This document shows positions 61,624 through 64,000 of a DNA stretch of 64,000 nucleotides, one piece after another. The position numbers and the translations under genes are program-made. This stretch comes from a bacterium (GTDB lineage Bacteria; Planctomycetota; Planctomycetia; Pirellulales; Pirellulaceae), in the NCBI GenBank assembly GCA_030430075.1, contig JAUIGN010000038.1:1-64000 (forward strand), given 5' to 3'. The notes under the pieces are model-generated. The model was not told the DNA's origin. It saw nothing but the letters and a program-made list of their open reading frames with translations, and made no database searches. Each line of letters begins with the position of its first letter. Positions within the stretch are counted from its first letter, which is position 1.

Positions 61624-62039
61624 CATCTTGGAGTCAGATTACATAGCAAGTAGAGCGACGCGCCGCTGGGCGATGCGAGTACTGTCGGATGCACCATTCG
61701 CTGCAAGGCGCGACGTTTCACGTCGAGCATATCATCCCGCGTTCGCTTGGTGGGCTATCAGAGACCGACAACCTCGCCTGGGCTTGTCCCAGCTGCAATT
61801 TGCATAAGTCGAATCGCGTAGAGGTCCCGGCTGTCGGCAAATTGGAATCGGTACTTCTGTTCAACCCCCGCAGAGATCGATGGACAGACCACTTTCGGTG
61901 GGATGGCTACCAGATCATCGGGCTCACGCAAATTGGGCGGGCTACGATTGAAGCCCTTTTGCTCAACCACGAACGGAGAATCAGGATTCGCCAAGCTGAG
62001 GAATTGTTCGCCCTCTTTCCGCCCAACGATCAACAGTAG
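61620..62039 (+). pseudogene. HNH endonuclease gene interrupted by an amber codon
   Basis: The frame from ATG 61620 (overlapping the previous gene's stop) reads 8 codons, then TAG at 61644-61646, then QVERRAAGRCEYCRMHHS, HVEHIIPRSLGG and CPSCNLH, continuing to 62039. The first CEYC, the HxxH/HIIPRS and the N-CPSC elements are the complete HNH zinc/metal core, so the gene would be a ~138-residue HNH nuclease without the stop. No start codon lies between the TAG and the ATG at 61689, which comes after the CEYC, so a re-initiated product would lack the first zinc pair. It may be a true pseudogene or a sequencing error. Confidence 0.78.
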
Positions 62040-62478
62040 CAAACGTCGGAAGAGTATCTCCAACTCTGAAGCTCGACCATGGCGTTGGTCGGCGGCAGTT
62101 GAGCGCAGGGGTGAGCACGAGAACGCGGCGACGCCGAACGCTGCGGACGCTGCCGCGAAGCGACCGAGCGCGAAGAAAGTGACCGCGGCCGCCGGGAGGG
62201 TGAATTGGTCAGCAAAGACGTCGAGAAGGTCACGTTTGTTTTCAAAATGGAAAGAGTCCAGCGCGTCTGGAAAGCAAACGAGGCACCAGCTTCGGAGAAG
62301 TCGGTAGCGAGACACTGCCCTGGCCTGGTGAATGGCTCAAGAAGGCCAGATAAACTTTGCGAAGGACTTCCCAGACCTGTTGGATCATTGCGGATCTGAA
62401 CAAGACGGCTTGTCATCGTGTGCGCGGATCGACACAGACGATCCTGGCAGACAATAGGTAACAACCTGGAGAACACTG
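62040..62478. other. Intergenic region, no supported gene
   Basis: Long minus-strand open frames (61758-62315, 62030-62542) overlap the HNH gene and the next gene and have no recognisable domain; one carries an Ala-rich repetitive part. I treat them as non-coding. GGAG at 62470 is the ribosome-binding site of the gene at 62479. Confidence 0.4.
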
Positions 62479-63801
62479 ATGCGAATTCTGATCTGTGCGA
62501 TGCTCCTATCGAGTTTGGTATCCACTGCGGCAGCCCAGACACGCGAGGAGATTGTTCGCGGCGACCGTGAGAGGGTCGAGGCCGCCGGGTTCTGGATTTA
62601 CAACAATCTGCCGAAGGCCTTCGCCGAGGCGAAGCGAACAGGCAAGCCGATCGTTGTCGTTCTGCGGTGTTTGCCTTGTCATGAGTGTGTGAAGCTGGAC
62701 GACGAACTGGTTGATACGCACCCGGAGATCCGACCGCTGCTCGAACAGTTCGTCTGCGCCAGGCAGGTCTCGACGAACGGACTCGACCTGAGCCTCTTTC
62801 AATATGATACCGATCAGTCGTTCGCGGTGTTCTTCCTGAATGCGGATAAGACGATCTACGGTCGCTTTGGCACCCGATCGCACCGCACAGAATGGCTCGG
62901 CGATGTCTCGCTGGAAGGACTGTCGAAGGCGCTGCGGAAAACGCTTGATCTGCATCGAGACTACGACGCTGTCAAGGGTTCGCTGACCGGCAAGCGAGGC
63001 GGGCCGATGGAAGTGGCGTCTCCCGAGCTCTATCCGTCGCTGAAAGGCAAGTTCACGGACAAGTTGAATTACGAAGGCGACGTCGTCAAGAGCTGCATTC
63101 ACTGCCATCAGATCGGCGACGCGCAACGCGAGTTCTACTGGCGGGCCCAGAAACCGATCCCGGATAAAGTGCTTTGGCCTTACCCGCATCCGAAGTCAAT
63201 CGGGCTCATTCTCGATCCGGATGAACTGGCGACGGTGAAGGAAGTGCGGCGGGGTACACCCGCGGCCGCGGCAGGACTGACCCGCGGCGACGTGATTCGG
63301 TCGTTCGACGGCCAGCCGATGCTGTCGATTGCCGATGTGCAGTGGGTCCTGCACAACGTCGATCCCGCCGGCGGAAGGGTCAGGATGTCCGTCGAGCGGA
63401 ATGGTCGGAGACGGGATCTGACGTTGGCTCTCGCAGACGGATGGCGGCGAGAAGGCGACCTGTCCTGGCGAGTCACGTCGTGGGGCCTGCGCCGCATCGC
63501 GGCCGGCGGTATGTTGCTGGAGCCCCTGTCCGACGATGGCCGACGTGAATTGTCGCTTTCCCCTGACGCCATGGCACTGGGCGTACGACATCTTGGTACC
63601 GGCGGCCCGCACGGAGCAGCCCACCGCGCTGGGGTCAGAAAAGGCGATGTCCTGATCGCCTTCGGCGGTCGCAAGGACCTGAAGAAAGAACAGGATGTTC
63701 ATGCCTACGTCCTCGCGTCAACGAAGCCGGGTGACTCGCTGCCGATCACGGTTCTCCGAGAACGACGCACTCTGACGTTTGAGCTACCCATCCAGGAATA
63801 G
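62479..63801 (+). CDS. Exported thioredoxin-like, CxxCH and double-PDZ protein
   Basis: A 440-residue protein with signal peptide (MRILICAMLLSSLVSTAAAQ). Residues ~35-160 are a thioredoxin-fold domain with LPCHEC near 65-70 (Cys64, Cys67, Cys70). Residues 206-210 hold CIHCH, a cytochrome c haem-binding motif. Two PDZ-like domains follow (~225-330: VRRGTPAAAAGLTRGDVIRSFDG and ~375-440: GAAHRAGVRKGDVLIAFGG). The combination suggests a periplasmic redox or protein-quality factor. The haem attachment is a motif-based inference; the motif could instead be a Cys-pair site. GGAG lies 8 nt upstream of ATG 62479. Confidence 0.83.
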   Translation: MRILICAMLLSSLVSTAAAQTREEIVRGDRERVEAAGFWIYNNLPKAFAEAKRTGKPIVVVLRCLPCHECVKLDDELVDTHPEIRPLLEQFVCARQVSTNGLDLSLFQYDTDQSFAVFFLNADKTIYGRFGTRSHRTEWLGDVSLEGLSKALRKTLDLHRDYDAVKGSLTGKRGGPMEVASPELYPSLKGKFTDKLNYEGDVVKSCIHCHQIGDAQREFYWRAQKPIPDKVLWPYPHPKSIGLILDPDELATVKEVRRGTPAAAAGLTRGDVIRSFDGQPMLSIADVQWVLHNVDPAGGRVRMSVERNGRRRDLTLALADGWRREGDLSWRVTSWGLRRIAAGGMLLEPLSDDGRRELSLSPDAMALGVRHLGTGGPHGAAHRAGVRKGDVLIAFGGRKDLKKEQDVHAYVLASTKPGDSLPITVLRERRTLTFELPIQE

Positions 63802-64000
63802 GCGGAGTCAACAAGCGAACCAGAGGAAATTCACCGCCCGATCTTCGGTGCCTTTGAGGCGAGTGTTGCGGTCATCCACGATTGCTGGTTTTTGACATAA
63901 AGGTTGGTCAGGAAACCGAACAGAGAAGTCATCTCGAACCGGCCAACGTCTTCAGGATCTGGTAACCCGCTCAGCGGGCGAGTGTGCCGACCATGGCACG
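63802..64000. other. Window end, no gene seen
   Basis: Short non-coding end. It has GCTGGTTTTTGACATAAAGG near 63883, which resembles the sequence at 58050-58070 after gyrB; the TTGACA may be a -35 element, but no clear -10 follows. Confidence 0.3.

Noticed and set aside
61758..62542. Minus-strand genes opposite the HNH gene and the spacer
   Set aside because: Ala-rich open frames without ribosome-binding sites that overlap the HNH core and the thioredoxin-PDZ gene; the GC-rich composition explains long open frames.
1..64000. tRNA, rRNA or riboswitch genes
   Set aside because: Scanning the intergenic regions by eye gave no cloverleaf or conserved riboswitch core; tRNAscan-SE and Infernal runs would be decisive.

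Overview
The window is GC-rich chromosomal DNA from a planctomycete, most likely a Pirellulales-type organism. The reasons are a DUF1559 prepilin-like protein, a giant surface protein with the planctomycete N-terminal motif (LEGLESRHLL) and a C-terminal dockerin pair, many exported hydrolases and lipoproteins of planctomycete type, an orphan sigma-54 activator, and numerous dispersed intergenic repeats. It also holds the chromosomal replication cluster dnaA-dnaN-dciA-gyrB, so the replication origin may be close, although I saw no perfect DnaA boxes.

Layout. 0-2.3 kb: DUF1559 protein, small lipoprotein with a strong terminator, and a membrane protein. 2.4-10.9 kb: a ~2,827-residue surface protein. 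11.5-15.7 kb: glycan-directed exported enzymes (sialate O-acetylesterase, SGNH hydrolase, sialidase-like protein). 15.9-22.2 kb: zinc-ribbon membrane protein, metallo-beta-lactamase-fold hydrolase, AsmA-like protein and Gfo/Idh/MocA oxidoreductase. 22.8-25.8 kb: a DNA methyltransferase fused to a degenerate GIY-YIG domain, then a peroxiredoxin/thioredoxin-like pair. 26.1-26.5 kb: a small membrane protein behind a sequence-perfect sigma-54 promoter. 26.8-33.7 kb: phoB, phoU, phoR and carB, all on the minus strand. 34.5-39.5 kb: argH, then an exported HEAT/pseudo-receiver protein and an orphan sigma-54 activator. 39.8-44.4 kb: a two-gene ABC exporter and two overlapping methyltransferases. 44.8-48.4 kb: a lipoprotein and a HemX/CcsA-like gene overlapping hemA. 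48.7-58.0 kb: scpB with a very acidic tail, a TPR-like membrane protein, a cysteine desulfurase, then dnaA, dnaN, dciA and gyrB. 58.7-62.0 kb: an accessory patch with an HNH protein, a toxin-antitoxin pair flanked by direct repeats, and an HNH gene interrupted by an amber codon. 62.5-63.8 kb: an exported thioredoxin/cytochrome-c-motif/PDZ protein.

The least expected structure is between the genes. Four repeat families recur. Family A is ~50 bp, occurs eight times and often carries an array of 22-bp units at one end. Family B is ~100-250 bp, occurs six times in one orientation, each time just beyond the 3' end of a minus-strand gene, and in several cases touches the stop codon. Family C is a 48-bp double hairpin with two identical copies. 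Family D is a short hairpin found next to family A. On the protein side the most unusual items are the methyltransferase/GIY-YIG fusion whose metal-binding Glu is Gln, the exported pseudo-receiver protein next to an orphan sigma-54 activator, and a DnaA without domains I and II encoded close to a DciA-type helicase loader.
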